NCBI RefSeq assembly: GCF_036503815.1
Contig: NZ_AP027764.1
Location: 744,001 to 808,000, forward strand
DNA length: 64,000 nucleotides
Reading direction: 5' to 3'
Source: Escherichia coli
GTDB taxonomy: Bacteria; Pseudomonadota; Gammaproteobacteria; Enterobacterales; Enterobacteriaceae
The translations under genes were made by a program, and so were the position numbers. Under the pieces are notes generated by a model. It saw nothing but the letters and a program-made list of their open reading frames with translations, had not been told where the DNA came from and did no database searches. Positions 43,710 through 53,408 of the stretch are shown piece after piece (the first letter of the stretch is position 1; each line of letters begins with the position of its first letter).

Positions 43710-45968
43710 ATGAGCGATATGGCAGAGCGCCTTGCGCTACATGAATTTACGGAAAACGCCTACTTAAACTACTCCATGTACGTGATCATGGACCGTGCGT
43801 TGCCGTTTATTGGTGATGGTCTGAAACCTGTTCAGCGCCGCATTGTGTATGCGATGTCTGAGCTGGGCCTGAATGCCAGCGCCAAATTTAAAAAATCGGC
43901 CCGTACCGTCGGTGACGTACTGGGTAAATACCATCCGCACGGCGATAGCGCTTGTTATGAAGCGATGGTCCTGATGGCGCAGCCGTTCTCTTACCGTTAT
44001 CCGCTGGTTGATGGTCAGGGGAACTGGGGCGCGCCGGACGATCCGAAATCGTTCGCAGCAATGCGTTACACCGAATCCCGGTTGTCGAAATATTCCGAGC
44101 TGCTATTGAGCGAGCTGGGGCAGGGGACGGCTGACTGGGTGCCAAACTTCGACGGCACTTTGCAGGAGCCGAAAATGCTGCCTGCCCGTCTGCCAAACAT
44201 TTTGCTTAACGGCACCACCGGTATTGCCGTCGGCATGGCGACCGATATTCCACCGCATAACCTGCGTGAAGTGGCTCAGGCGGCAATCGCATTAATCGAC
44301 CAGCCGAAAACCACGCTCGACCAGCTGCTGGATATCGTGCAGGGGCCGGATTATCCGACCGAAGCGGAAATCATCACCTCGCGTGCCGAGATCCGTAAAA
44401 TCTACGAAAATGGTCGCGGTTCTGTGCGTATGCGCGCGGTGTGGAAGAAAGAAGATGGGGCGGTGGTTATCAGCGCATTGCCGCATCAGGTTTCTGGTGC
44501 GCGCGTACTGGAGCAAATTGCTGCGCAAATGCGCAACAAAAAGCTGCCGATGGTTGACGATCTGCGCGATGAGTCTGACCACGAGAACCCGACCCGTCTG
44601 GTGATTGTGCCGCGTTCCAACCGCGTGGATATGGATCAGGTGATGAATCACCTTTTCGCCACCACCGATCTGGAAAAGAGCTATCGTATTAACCTTAATA
44701 TGATCGGTCTGGATGGCCGTCCGGCGGTGAAAAACCTGCTGGAAATCCTCTCCGAATGGCTGGTGTTCCGCCGCGATACCGTACGCCGCCGACTGAACTA
44801 TCGTCTGGAGAAAGTCCTCAAGCGCCTGCATATCCTCGAAGGTTTGCTGGTGGCGTTTCTCAATATCGACGAAGTGATTGAGATCATTCGTAATGAAGAT
44901 GAACCGAAACCGGCTCTGATGTCGCGGTTTGGTCTTACGGAAACTCAGGCGGAAGCGATCCTCGAACTGAAACTGCGTCATCTTGCCAAACTGGAAGAGA
45001 TGAAGATTCGCGGTGAGCAGAGTGAGCTGGAAAAAGAGCGCGACCAGTTGCAGGGCATTTTGGCTTCCGAGCGTAAAATGAATAACCTGCTGAAGAAAGA
45101 ACTGCAGGCAGACGCGCAAGCCTACGGTGACGATCGTCGTTCGCCGTTGCAGGAACGCGAAGAAGCGAAAGCGATGAGTGAGCACGACATGCTGCCGTCG
45201 GAACCCGTCACCATTGTGCTGTCGCAGATGGGCTGGGTACGCAGCGCTAAAGGCCATGATATCGACGCGCCGGGCCTGAATTATAAAGCGGGTGATAGCT
45301 TCAAAGCGGCGGTGAAAGGCAAGAGTAACCAACCGGTAGTGTTTGTTGATTCCACCGGTCGTAGCTATGCCATCGACCCGATTACGCTGCCGTCGGCGCG
45401 TGGTCAGGGCGAACCGCTCACCGGCAAATTAACGTTGCCGCCTGGGGCGACCGTTGACCATATGCTGATGGAAAGCGACGATCAGAAACTGCTGATGGCT
45501 TCCGATGCGGGTTACGGTTTCGTCTGTACCTTTAACGATCTGGTGGCGCGTAACCGTGCAGGTAAGGCTTTGATCACCTTACCGGAAAATGCCCATGTTA
45601 TGCCGCCGGTGGTGATTGAAGATGCTTCCGATATGCTGCTGGCAATCACTCAGGCAGGCCGTATGTTGATGTTCCCGGTAAGCGATCTGCCGCAGCTGTC
45701 GAAGGGCAAAGGCAACAAGATTATCAACATTCCGTCGGCAGAAGCCGCGCGTGGCGAGGATGGTCTGGCGCAACTGTACGTTCTGCCGCCGCAAAGCACG
45801 CTGACCATTCATGTTGGGAAACGCAAAATTAAACTGCGTCCGGAAGAGCTACAGAAAGTCACTGGCGAACGTGGACGCCGCGGTACGTTGATGCGCGGTT
45901 TGCAGCGTATCGATCGTGTCGAGATCGACTCTCCTCGCCGCGCCAGCAGCGGCGATAGCGAAGAGTAG
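43710..45968 (+). CDS. parC: Topoisomerase IV subunit A
   Basis: 752 aa. Breakage-reunion domain with catalytic Tyr120 ([11 protein letters not shown]) and QRDR residues Ser80 and Glu84 ([12 protein letters not shown]), both wild type, so no common fluoroquinolone-resistance change there. Long coiled-coil then a C-terminal beta-pinwheel. Works with ParE to unlink replicated chromosomes. Confidence 0.99.
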
Positions 45969-46010
45969 TATGCCGGGGAGGGTATTGCTTCCTCCCGCTT
46001 GCAAGGAACG

Positions 46011-46039
46011 CCGGATGAAACGTTAAGTCGTCATCCGGC
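46011..46039. repeat. REP-like palindrome
   Basis: GCCGGATGA-aacgttaagtcg-TCATCCGGC between parC and plsC. Confidence 0.65.
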
Positions 46040-46201
46040 AGCATATTCAACCCCCGGAAACGATAAAAATTCCCTTGAAACCGTTGTTTATTCATGCGTT
46101 GCGATTAACAATACGCTTTTCCAGAGAGCGGCTTTTAACAATGCCCTAACCTGATTTCAGGTGACGTACAATGCCAGTCTCTCAGACCTTCAGAGGGTGT
46201 T

Positions 46202-46939
46202 ATGCTATATATCTTTCGTCTTATTATTACCGTGATTTACAGCATCTTAGTCTGTGTATTCGGCTCCATTTACTGCCTTTTCAGCCCGCGTAACCCGAAA
46301 CATGTAGCCACCTTTGGGCATATGTTTGGTCGTCTTGCGCCGCTGTTCGGCCTGAAAGTTGAGTGTCGCAAACCTGCAGATGCTGAAAGCTACGGCAATG
46401 CTATTTATATTGCTAACCACCAGAACAACTATGACATGGTGACAGCATCGAACATCGTGCAACCGCCGACGGTGACGGTAGGTAAAAAGAGTTTGCTGTG
46501 GATCCCCTTCTTTGGTCAGTTGTACTGGTTAACCGGCAACTTATTGATCGACAGAAACAATCGCACTAAAGCTCACGGCACTATTGCGGAAGTAGTGAAT
46601 CACTTCAAAAAACGCCGTATTTCCATCTGGATGTTCCCGGAAGGTACCCGCAGCCGTGGTCGCGGCCTGCTGCCGTTCAAGACCGGAGCATTTCACGCGG
46701 CAATTGCGGCGGGCGTCCCGATTATTCCCGTGTGCGTCTCTACAACTTCGAATAAGATTAATCTTAATCGGCTACACAACGGTCTGGTGATTGTCGAAAT
46801 GCTGCCGCCAATTGACGTCAGTCAGTATGGCAAAGATCAGGTTCGCGAGTTGGCTGCCCATTGTCGTTCGATAATGGAACAAAAAATCGCTGAGCTCGAT
46901 AAAGAAGTCGCAGAGCGCGAAGCCGCCGGAAAAGTTTAA
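46202..46939 (+). CDS. plsC: 1-acyl-sn-glycerol-3-phosphate acyltransferase PlsC
   Basis: 245 aa. N-terminal membrane anchor; acyltransferase motifs HX4D (His73-Asp78, NHQNNYD) and FPEGTRSRG (~residues 143-151). Makes phosphatidic acid from lysophosphatidic acid, completing the step begun by PlsY (12010-12627). Confidence 0.97.
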   Translation: MLYIFRLIITVIYSILVCVFGSIYCLFSPRNPKHVATFGHMFGRLAPLFGLKVECRKPADAESYGNAIYIANHQNNYDMVTASNIVQPPTVTVGKKSLLWIPFFGQLYWLTGNLLIDRNNRTKAHGTIAEVVNHFKKRRISIWMFPEGTRSRGRGLLPFKTGAFHAAIAAGVPIIPVCVSTTSNKINLNRLHNGLVIVEMLPPIDVSQYGKDQVRELAAHCRSIMEQKIAELDKEVAEREAAGKV

Positions 46940-47014
46940 GTCGGCAATCTGTATTTTTGCGGGGGAACACTTTCCTGCACGGTATTACTTTAGCCAGTTT
47001 TACATGGAGCAAAT

Positions 47015-48427
47015 ATGTCACTCAGTCGGCGTCAGTTCATTCAGGCATCGGGGATTGCACTTTGTGCAGGCGCTGTTCCCCTGAAGGCCAGCGCAGCCGG
47101 GCAACAGCAACCGCTACCCGTTCCGCCGCTGCTTGAATCTCGCCGTGGGCAACCGCTGTTTATGACTGTACAACGTGCGCACTGGTCATTTACGCCAGGA
47201 ACACGCGCGTCGGTCTGGGGAATCAATGGTCGTTACCTGGGGCCGACTATCCGCGTCTGGAAGGGCGATGATGTTAAGCTGATCTACAGTAACCGCCTGA
47301 CAGAAAATGTCTCAATGACGGTGTCTGGTTTACAGGTGCCTGGCCCGCTGATGGGCGGTCCGGCACGGATGATGTCGCCAAACGCTGACTGGGCACCCGT
47401 ATTACCCATTCGCCAGAACGCAGCGACATTGTGGTATCACGCTAATACCCCCAATCGCACGGCTCAGCAGGTCTATAATGGCCTTGCCGGAATGTGGCTG
47501 GTGGAAGATGAAGTCAGCAAGTCGCTGCCTATCCCCAACCATTATGGAGTGGATGATTTTCCGGTCATTATCCAGGATAAACGGCTGGATAACTTTGGTA
47601 CGCCAGAATACAACGAACCGGGAAGCGGCGGCTTTGTTGGAGATACGCTGCTGGTCAACGGTGTACAAAGCCCGTACGTTGAAGTCTCGCGTGGCTGGGT
47701 GCGCTTGCGTCTGTTGAACGCGTCGAACTCTCGTCGCTATCAACTACAGATGAGCGATGGTCGCCCGTTACATGTGATTTCTGGCGATCAGGGATTCTTG
47801 CCTGCTCCTGTATCGGTGAAGCAACTTTCGCTGGCACCGGGCGAGCGCCGCGAGATTCTGGTGGATATGAGCAACGGTGATGAAGTGTCGATCACCTGTG
47901 GCGAAGCGGCGAGCATTGTTGATCGTATTCGTGGCTTCTTTGAGCCATCCAGCATTCTGGTTTCTACGCTGGTGCTAACGCTGCGCCCAACCGGTCTTCT
48001 GCCGCTGGTCACAGACAGTCTTCCGATGCGCTTGCTGCCAACTGAGATCATGGCCGGTTCGCCGATTCGCAGTCGCGATATCAGTCTGGGTGATGACCCG
48101 GGTATCAATGGGCAGCTGTGGGACGTCAACCGTATTGATGTCACCGCGCAGCAAGGAACGTGGGAACGCTGGACGGTACGCGCGGACGAGCCGCAAGCGT
48201 TCCATATTGAAGGCGTGATGTTCCAGATCCGTAACGTGAATGGCGCGATGCCGTTCCCGGAAGACAGAGGCTGGAAAGATACCGTTTGGGTTGACGGACA
48301 AGTGGAGCTGCTTGTTTATTTCGGTCAGCCTTCCTGGGCGCACTTCCCGTTCTACTTCAACAGTCAGACGCTGGAAATGGCGGACCGTGGCTCGATAGGG
48401 CAACTGTTGGTCAATCCGGTACCGTAA
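47015..48427 (+). CDS. ftsP: Cell-division protein FtsP (SufI)
   Basis: 470 aa. Tat signal with the twin-Arg motif SRRQFIQ (residues 4-10). Multicopper-oxidase fold of three cupredoxin domains, but the usual Cu-binding His clusters are largely missing (LWYHANTPN remains), as known for SufI. Periplasmic; protects the divisome under stress. 75 bp after plsC. Confidence 0.97.
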   Translation: MSLSRRQFIQASGIALCAGAVPLKASAAGQQQPLPVPPLLESRRGQPLFMTVQRAHWSFTPGTRASVWGINGRYLGPTIRVWKGDDVKLIYSNRLTENVSMTVSGLQVPGPLMGGPARMMSPNADWAPVLPIRQNAATLWYHANTPNRTAQQVYNGLAGMWLVEDEVSKSLPIPNHYGVDDFPVIIQDKRLDNFGTPEYNEPGSGGFVGDTLLVNGVQSPYVEVSRGWVRLRLLNASNSRRYQLQMSDGRPLHVISGDQGFLPAPVSVKQLSLAPGERREILVDMSNGDEVSITCGEAASIVDRIRGFFEPSSILVSTLVLTLRPTGLLPLVTDSLPMRLLPTEIMAGSPIRSRDISLGDDPGINGQLWDVNRIDVTAQQGTWERWTVRADEPQAFHIEGVMFQIRNVNGAMPFPEDRGWKDTVWVDGQVELLVYFGQPSWAHFPFYFNSQTLEMADRGSIGQLLVNPVP

Positions 48428-48430
48428 TCG

Positions 48431-48458
48431 CCATACTCGCCCGAGAGGGCGAGTATGG
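48431..48458 (+). terminator. ftsP terminator
   Basis: CCATACTCGCCC-gaga-GGGCGAGTATGG, a 12-bp perfect stem 3 bp after the stop, followed by AATACTTTTC. Confidence 0.8.
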
Positions 48459-48536
48459 AATACTTTTCGATTTCTCTTTCGTTCCGGCTTATAATCCCCG
48501 GCCTTTGATTATTTTTTTATCATTTCTGGAAGCAAA

Positions 48537-50756
48537 ATGAGCTCTATCTCCCTGATCCAACCGGATCGCGACCTGTTCTCCTGGCCGCAGTACTGGGCCG
48601 CCTGTTTTGGACCGGCACCGTTTTTGCCGATGTCTCGTGAAGAGATGGATCAACTTGGCTGGGATAGCTGCGACATCATTTTGGTTACTGGCGACGCGTA
48701 TGTCGATCACCCAAGCTTCGGGATGGCGATTTGCGGTCGTATGCTGGAAGCGCAGGGCTTTCGCGTCGGGATCATCGCCCAACCGGACTGGAGCAGCAAA
48801 GACGACTTTATGCGTCTGGGTAAACCGAATCTGTTTTTCGGTGTTACTGCTGGCAACATGGACTCGATGATCAACCGCTATACTGCCGATCGCCGTTTAC
48901 GTCATGACGATGCCTACACGCCGGATAACGTCGCGGGTAAGCGACCGGATCGCGCCACACTGGTTTATACCCAGCGTTGTAAAGAGGCGTGGAAAGATGT
49001 ACCGGTGATCCTCGGCGGTATTGAGGCAAGTCTGCGCCGTACCGCGCATTATGATTACTGGTCTGATACCGTGCGCCGTTCCGTGCTGGTGGATTCCAAA
49101 GCCGACATGCTGATGTTCGGTAACGGTGAGCGTCCGCTGGTGGAAGTGGCGCATCGTCTGGCGATGGGTGAGCCGATTAGTGAAATCCGCGATGTGCGTA
49201 ATACCGCGATTATCGTAAAAGAGGCGTTGCCAGGCTGGAGCGGTGTGGATTCCACCCGTCTTGATACTCCTGGGAAAATCGACCCGATCCCGCATCCGTA
49301 TGGTGAAGATTTGCCGTGCGCGGATAACAAACCGGTGGCCCCGAAAAAGCAGGAAGCGAAAGCCGTAACCGTGCAGCCACCGCGCCCGAAACCGTGGGAA
49401 AAAACTTACGTATTGCTGCCTTCTTTCGAGAAAGTGAAGGGCGATAAAGTGCTGTACGCTCATGCTTCGCGTATTCTGCACCATGAAACCAACCCAGGCT
49501 GCGCGCGTGCGCTGATGCAAAAACATGGCGACCGCTATGTATGGATCAACCCGCCTGCCATCCCGCTTTCTACCGAAGAGATGGACAGCGTCTTTGCGCT
49601 GCCGTACAAGCGCGTGCCGCATCCGGCTTACGGTAATGCCCGAATTCCGGCTTACGAAATGATCCGTTTCTCGGTCAACATTATGCGTGGCTGCTTTGGC
49701 GGCTGCTCTTTCTGCTCTATTACCGAGCATGAAGGTCGCATTATTCAGAGCCGTTCGGAAGATTCGATCATCAACGAGATTGAAGCGATCCGCGACACCG
49801 TGCCAGGCTTTACGGGCGTGATTTCCGATCTCGGTGGGCCAACTGCCAACATGTATATGTTGCGCTGCAAATCGCCGCGCGCCGAGCAGACTTGCCGCCG
49901 TTTATCGTGCGTTTACCCGGATATTTGTCCTCATATGGACACTAACCACGAACCGACGATCAACCTCTATCGCCGCGCGCGTGATCTGAAAGGCATTAAA
50001 AAGATCCTCATCGCTTCCGGCGTGCGTTATGACATCGCCGTGGAAGATCCGCGCTATATCAAAGAGCTGGCGACCCATCACGTTGGCGGTTATCTGAAGA
50101 TTGCCCCGGAACATACCGAAGAAGGGCCGTTATCGAAGATGATGAAGCCGGGCATGGGCAGCTATGACCGCTTTAAAGAGCTGTTCGATACTTACTCGAA
50201 ACAGGCAGGTAAAGAGCAATATCTGATCCCGTATTTCATCTCCGCACACCCGGGTACGCGTGATGAAGATATGGTGAATCTGGCGCTGTGGCTGAAAAAG
50301 CATCGCTTCCGTCTCGACCAGGTACAGAACTTCTACCCGTCGCCGTTGGCTAACTCCACCACCATGTATTACACCGGGAAAAACCCGCTGGCGAAGATTG
50401 GTTACAAGAGTGAAGACGTCTTCGTACCGAAGGGCGACAAACAGCGTCGTTTGCATAAAGCGTTGTTGCGTTACCACGATCCGGCAAACTGGCCGTTAAT
50501 CCGTCAGGCGCTGGAAGCGATGGGTAAAAAGCATCTGATTGGCAGCCGTCGTGATTGCTTAGTGCCTGCGCCAACCATTGAAGAGATGCGCGAAGCCCGC
50601 CGTCAGAACCGCAATACCCGTCCGGCGTTGACTAAACATACGCCGATGGCGACCCAGCGTCAGACACCTGCTACGGCAAAAAAAGCGTCGTCTACGCCAT
50701 CTCGCCCGGTGAATGCTGGCGCGAAGAAACGCCCTAAAGCGGTGGCAGGTCGTTAA
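48537..50756 (+). CDS. ygiQ: YgiQ, radical SAM family protein
   Basis: 739 aa in a single frame (some K-12 records split it as ygiQ/ygiR). The radical SAM Cys motif CFGGCSFCS (CX3CX2C) is at about residue 385; a B12-like or substrate domain precedes it and a basic, Pro/Ala/Lys-rich tail follows (KKASSTPSRPVNAGAKKRPKAV). UPF0313 family; substrate unknown. Confidence 0.94.
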   Translation: MSSISLIQPDRDLFSWPQYWAACFGPAPFLPMSREEMDQLGWDSCDIILVTGDAYVDHPSFGMAICGRMLEAQGFRVGIIAQPDWSSKDDFMRLGKPNLFFGVTAGNMDSMINRYTADRRLRHDDAYTPDNVAGKRPDRATLVYTQRCKEAWKDVPVILGGIEASLRRTAHYDYWSDTVRRSVLVDSKADMLMFGNGERPLVEVAHRLAMGEPISEIRDVRNTAIIVKEALPGWSGVDSTRLDTPGKIDPIPHPYGEDLPCADNKPVAPKKQEAKAVTVQPPRPKPWEKTYVLLPSFEKVKGDKVLYAHASRILHHETNPGCARALMQKHGDRYVWINPPAIPLSTEEMDSVFALPYKRVPHPAYGNARIPAYEMIRFSVNIMRGCFGGCSFCSITEHEGRIIQSRSEDSIINEIEAIRDTVPGFTGVISDLGGPTANMYMLRCKSPRAEQTCRRLSCVYPDICPHMDTNHEPTINLYRRARDLKGIKKILIASGVRYDIAVEDPRYIKELATHHVGGYLKIAPEHTEEGPLSKMMKPGMGSYDRFKELFDTYSKQAGKEQYLIPYFISAHPGTRDEDMVNLALWLKKHRFRLDQVQNFYPSPLANSTTMYYTGKNPLAKIGYKSEDVFVPKGDKQRRLHKALLRYHDPANWPLIRQALEAMGKKHLIGSRRDCLVPAPTIEEMREARRQNRNTRPALTKHTPMATQRQTPATAKKASSTPSRPVNAGAKKRPKAVAGR

Positions 50757-50766
50757 GTGAAATGTG

Positions 50767-50790
50767 CCCGGCAGCAATGATGCTGCCGGG
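50767..50790. terminator. Hairpin between ygiQ and the lipoprotein genes
   Basis: CCCGGCAGCA-atga-TGCTGCCGGG between convergent genes, followed by AAATTT. Confidence 0.75.
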
Positions 50791-50794
50791 AAAT

Positions 50795-51025
50795 TTATAA
50801 CCTTGGTTTATAAGGACTGTTACGAACGTCTAAGCGGTAATGCGCTCTTGCTGTTTCGTCTTTAACTTGCTGAATTTCCGGACGCAGGGCGTCAATATCC
50901 TGTTGCAGTTGATTAATTTTGTTATTCAATGCCTGAATATCATGTTCCAGGTGTTCAATTTTGGCATTGCTGGTACAGCCAGCAAGACACAGCGCCAGCG
51001 GAATGGATAAGATAAGTTTGTTCAT
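50795..51025 (-). CDS. Lpp-like outer-membrane lipoprotein without terminal Lys
   Basis: 76 aa from the ATG at 51025 (MNKLILSIPLALCLAGC). Lipobox LAGC with Cys17, then a heptad coiled coil that closely follows Braun lipoprotein Lpp (CTSNAKIEHLEHDIQALNNK versus Lpp [20 protein letters not shown], recalled). The C-terminus is SPYKPRL, not the KYRK-type end whose terminal Lys links Lpp to peptidoglycan, so it probably forms trimers but is not cross-linked. It is 17 bp from yqhH, the next paralogue upstream. I do not recall it as an annotated K-12 gene. Confidence 0.82.
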   Translation of the reverse strand: MNKLILSIPLALCLAGCTSNAKIEHLEHDIQALNNKINQLQQDIDALRPEIQQVKDETARAHYRLDVRNSPYKPRL

Positions 51026-51042
51026 TATGAATTCCAGAACCG

Positions 51043-51300
51043 TCATTCTGCGTACATACGCAAGCAGCGCAGGCAATCAAAATAGTCCTGAGCATCAAGA
51101 CGCGTATTGGCTCTGTTAGCGTCGGATTTGGCAGCATAGATTTGTGGGCGTAATGCTTTCATATCCTGCTCAAGCCGGGCGATTTTGGCATTTAATGTTT
51201 GCACATTGCTCGCCAGCTGATTGACCTTTTGCTCATTGACGCAGCCGCTGAGCAAGCAGGTTGCCAGAACAACAGCTCCCACGGTGAAAATCGTTTTCAT
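51043..51300 (-). CDS. yqhH: YqhH, Lpp-family outer-membrane lipoprotein
   Basis: 85 aa. Lipobox LLSGC (Cys20) then an Lpp-like coiled coil (residues 24-70) and a distinctive tail YFDCLRCLRMYAE with two Cys and no terminal Lys. Listed as an Lpp paralogue in E. coli. 50 bp after yqhG and likely co-transcribed with the shorter paralogue downstream. Confidence 0.92.
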   Translation of the reverse strand: MKTIFTVGAVVLATCLLSGCVNEQKVNQLASNVQTLNAKIARLEQDMKALRPQIYAAKSDANRANTRLDAQDYFDCLRCLRMYAE

Positions 51301-51350
51301 ATAGTGTTCCCTTTTATTTATTGTTCCGGCTAATTGTTATTTAATTCAGC

Positions 51351-52277
51351 TCATTGCTTTAATCTGACGGCGGTTTTTGCCTCAATTTGCTTAAGTAGGC
51401 TGCCGCTGTTCGGGCGGATAAAATCAGCGATTTCCCACTTACCTTCGCGCCGCTGTAAAACCAGTTCTTGCTCTTCGTTGTTGCCATTGGTCAGCGTAAA
51501 ACGAACATGAATGCGGGCGGAATCGGCGGTTTTCTCCAGGACACGGATTTCATCAACGCGTGAAAATAGCGACTCTTCGCCAAAACAGATCGGATTGTCG
51601 TAAATAAATTGTCGTTCTATTTGCATATCTTCATCGGGATTGTTGGCAGTCTTGAAGGTGGTTTTATAGAAGGCATTGACCGCCTGGCGGTAAGAGTCGG
51701 AAACCACCCACGTCCACGGCCAGCTATAATCAGCAATATGTTCAAAGAGTTCGGCAACAAAGGCTTCCGGCTGTTCTTTTTGCAACGAAGCTATAGCGGC
51801 CAGCGTTTTTTCATTCTCGCTATTAACTGCTTGTAAGACGCTGCCATGATTGCTGACAATATCGTCAATGACCCAACGACCATTTTCCGCCACCATTTTC
51901 AGTGTCTGCGTGGTCTTTTCTTTATCGTCTTTAAAGATACGAAAGCGCACAACGGCATCGGCATGATCGGCGTCAGGTTGGGTTATCGCTACGCTTTCTA
52001 ACACCAGATCGCCAAAATCCTGACAATCACAAACCGGATCATAATCCAGCCAGCCAATATTGCCCGGCAGCGTAAGATTGTCGTTCAGGGTAAGCGCCTG
52101 TTGAATACGCGCAGAAGTTATCGCTCGCTCTCCGGTTTCACCAAAATAAGGCGTACTGGCATCTGATTTATAGTTCTGATAAATCTGCCGGACTGTTTGT
52201 TCTACGGTCTGTGAAGGAGGCTGCGCGTGTACGGTAAAACTTGCCAGGGCTGCTAAAAACAGAAGTATTATTTTCAT
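51351..52277 (-). CDS. yqhG: YqhG, periplasmic DUF3828 protein
   Basis: 308 aa. Signal peptide (MKIILLFLAALASFTVHA), then two similar DUF3828 halves: both contain a DNPI/YDPVC element, an RFxxxN..K strand and a KWEIADF/RWVIDDIV pattern. Likely a periplasmic protein of unknown role; lies upstream of yqhH. Confidence 0.88.
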   Translation of the reverse strand: MKIILLFLAALASFTVHAQPPSQTVEQTVRQIYQNYKSDASTPYFGETGERAITSARIQQALTLNDNLTLPGNIGWLDYDPVCDCQDFGDLVLESVAITQPDADHADAVVRFRIFKDDKEKTTQTLKMVAENGRWVIDDIVSNHGSVLQAVNSENEKTLAAIASLQKEQPEAFVAELFEHIADYSWPWTWVVSDSYRQAVNAFYKTTFKTANNPDEDMQIERQFIYDNPICFGEESLFSRVDEIRVLEKTADSARIHVRFTLTNGNNEEQELVLQRREGKWEIADFIRPNSGSLLKQIEAKTAVRLKQ

Positions 52278-52476
52278 CTGTTTTTCACCTCTCCGTTGCG
52301 TTTATCCCGGGTGTAGATGAATTGTTCCTTTAAGAGCTTCCGGCTCTGCATGATGATGTCCTTATATTTGGCATTCCTGAACAAGGAAGAGTAACAATGG
52401 GCAGGACGCGAGGGGAATAAATGATTTCTGAAAAGTCCGGTAGCGGAACATTACCGCCACCGGAAGAATTTGCGCG

Positions 52477-53304
52477 TTAGCCGCCGAACTGGTCGGGATC
52501 GGGGCCGAGGCGTTTGCCCTGGTCGAGTTTGGCAATTTCACCTAGCTCGTCTTTGTCGAGACGGAAATCCCAGACATCAAAGTTTTCGGCAATACGTGAA
52601 GGTGTGACCGATTTCGGGATCACCACCAGGCCGTTATCCAGATGCCAGCGGATAACAATCTGCGCCGGGGTTTTGCCGTATTTATCTGCCAGATCGCGAA
52701 TGACTTTCTGATCGAAAACGCCTTTCCCTCCTTGCGCTAATGGGCTCCAGGATTCGGTCTGGATTTTGTGTGTCGCGTTCCAGGCGTGAAGCTGGCGTTG
52801 CTGCATCAGCGGGTGGAGTTCAATCTGGTTTATCACCGGCGTCACGCCAGTTTCATCAATCAGGCGTTGCAGGTGGTGGATCTGGAAGTTGCACACGCCG
52901 ATGCTTTTGATTAAGCCCTCTTTTTGCAATTCGATCATGCCCTTCCATGCTTCGACATAATGGTCGATAGCAGGAACGGGCCAGTGCATTAAGTAAAGGT
53001 CGACATAATCAAGCTGGAGTTTTTTCAGGCTGTCGAGCAGGGCTTCGCGGGGGCGCTTGTGGTCGTCGTTCCACAGTTTAGTGGTGATGAACAGTTCTTC
53101 TCTGTTGACTGAGGCATTTTTCAGGGCTTTGCCGACACCTTCTTCGTTCTTATAGGCCGCGGCGGTATCAATCGAGCGATAACCCACGTCTAACGCTTTT
53201 TGAATGGCGGTGATTACTTCCTCATTACTTGCTTGCCAGACGCCCAGTCCCAACTGGGGCATGACATTGCCATCCTGTAGCTTAATAACGGTTGGATTAG
53301 CCAT
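52477..53304 (-). CDS. dkgA: 2,5-diketo-D-gluconate reductase A / methylglyoxal reductase DkgA
   Basis: 275 aa. Aldo-keto reductase (AKR5) with catalytic Asp46, Tyr51 (TAAAYKNEEG), Lys in FITTKLW and His in LYLMHWPVP; C-terminal NADPH loop IPKSVTPSRIAEN. Reduces methylglyoxal and 2,5-diketogluconate with NADPH. Second gene of yqhD-dkgA under YqhC control. Confidence 0.97.
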   Translation of the reverse strand: MANPTVIKLQDGNVMPQLGLGVWQASNEEVITAIQKALDVGYRSIDTAAAYKNEEGVGKALKNASVNREELFITTKLWNDDHKRPREALLDSLKKLQLDYVDLYLMHWPVPAIDHYVEAWKGMIELQKEGLIKSIGVCNFQIHHLQRLIDETGVTPVINQIELHPLMQQRQLHAWNATHKIQTESWSPLAQGGKGVFDQKVIRDLADKYGKTPAQIVIRWHLDNGLVVIPKSVTPSRIAENFDVWDFRLDKDELGEIAKLDQGKRLGPDPDQFGG

Positions 53305-53324
53305 ACGTTCCTCCTTTATATGAA

Positions 53325-53348
53325 CTCACCGGAGCAGGCTCCGGTGAG
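53325..53348 (-). terminator. Hairpin between yqhD and dkgA
   Basis: CTCACCGGAGC with GCTCCGGTGAG, a tight stem in the yqhD-dkgA gap without a T tract. It probably adjusts the ratio of the two transcripts rather than ending transcription. Confidence 0.5.
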
Positions 53349-53408
53349 GTGTTGTGAACTTAAGTCTGGACGAAATGCCCGAAAACGAAAGTTTGAGGCG
53401 TAAAAAGC

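Noticed and set aside
44292..45332. 346-codon minus-strand frame opposite parC
   Set aside because: Shadow of parC codons; His/Phe/Gln-rich composition typical of antisense frames and no start signals.
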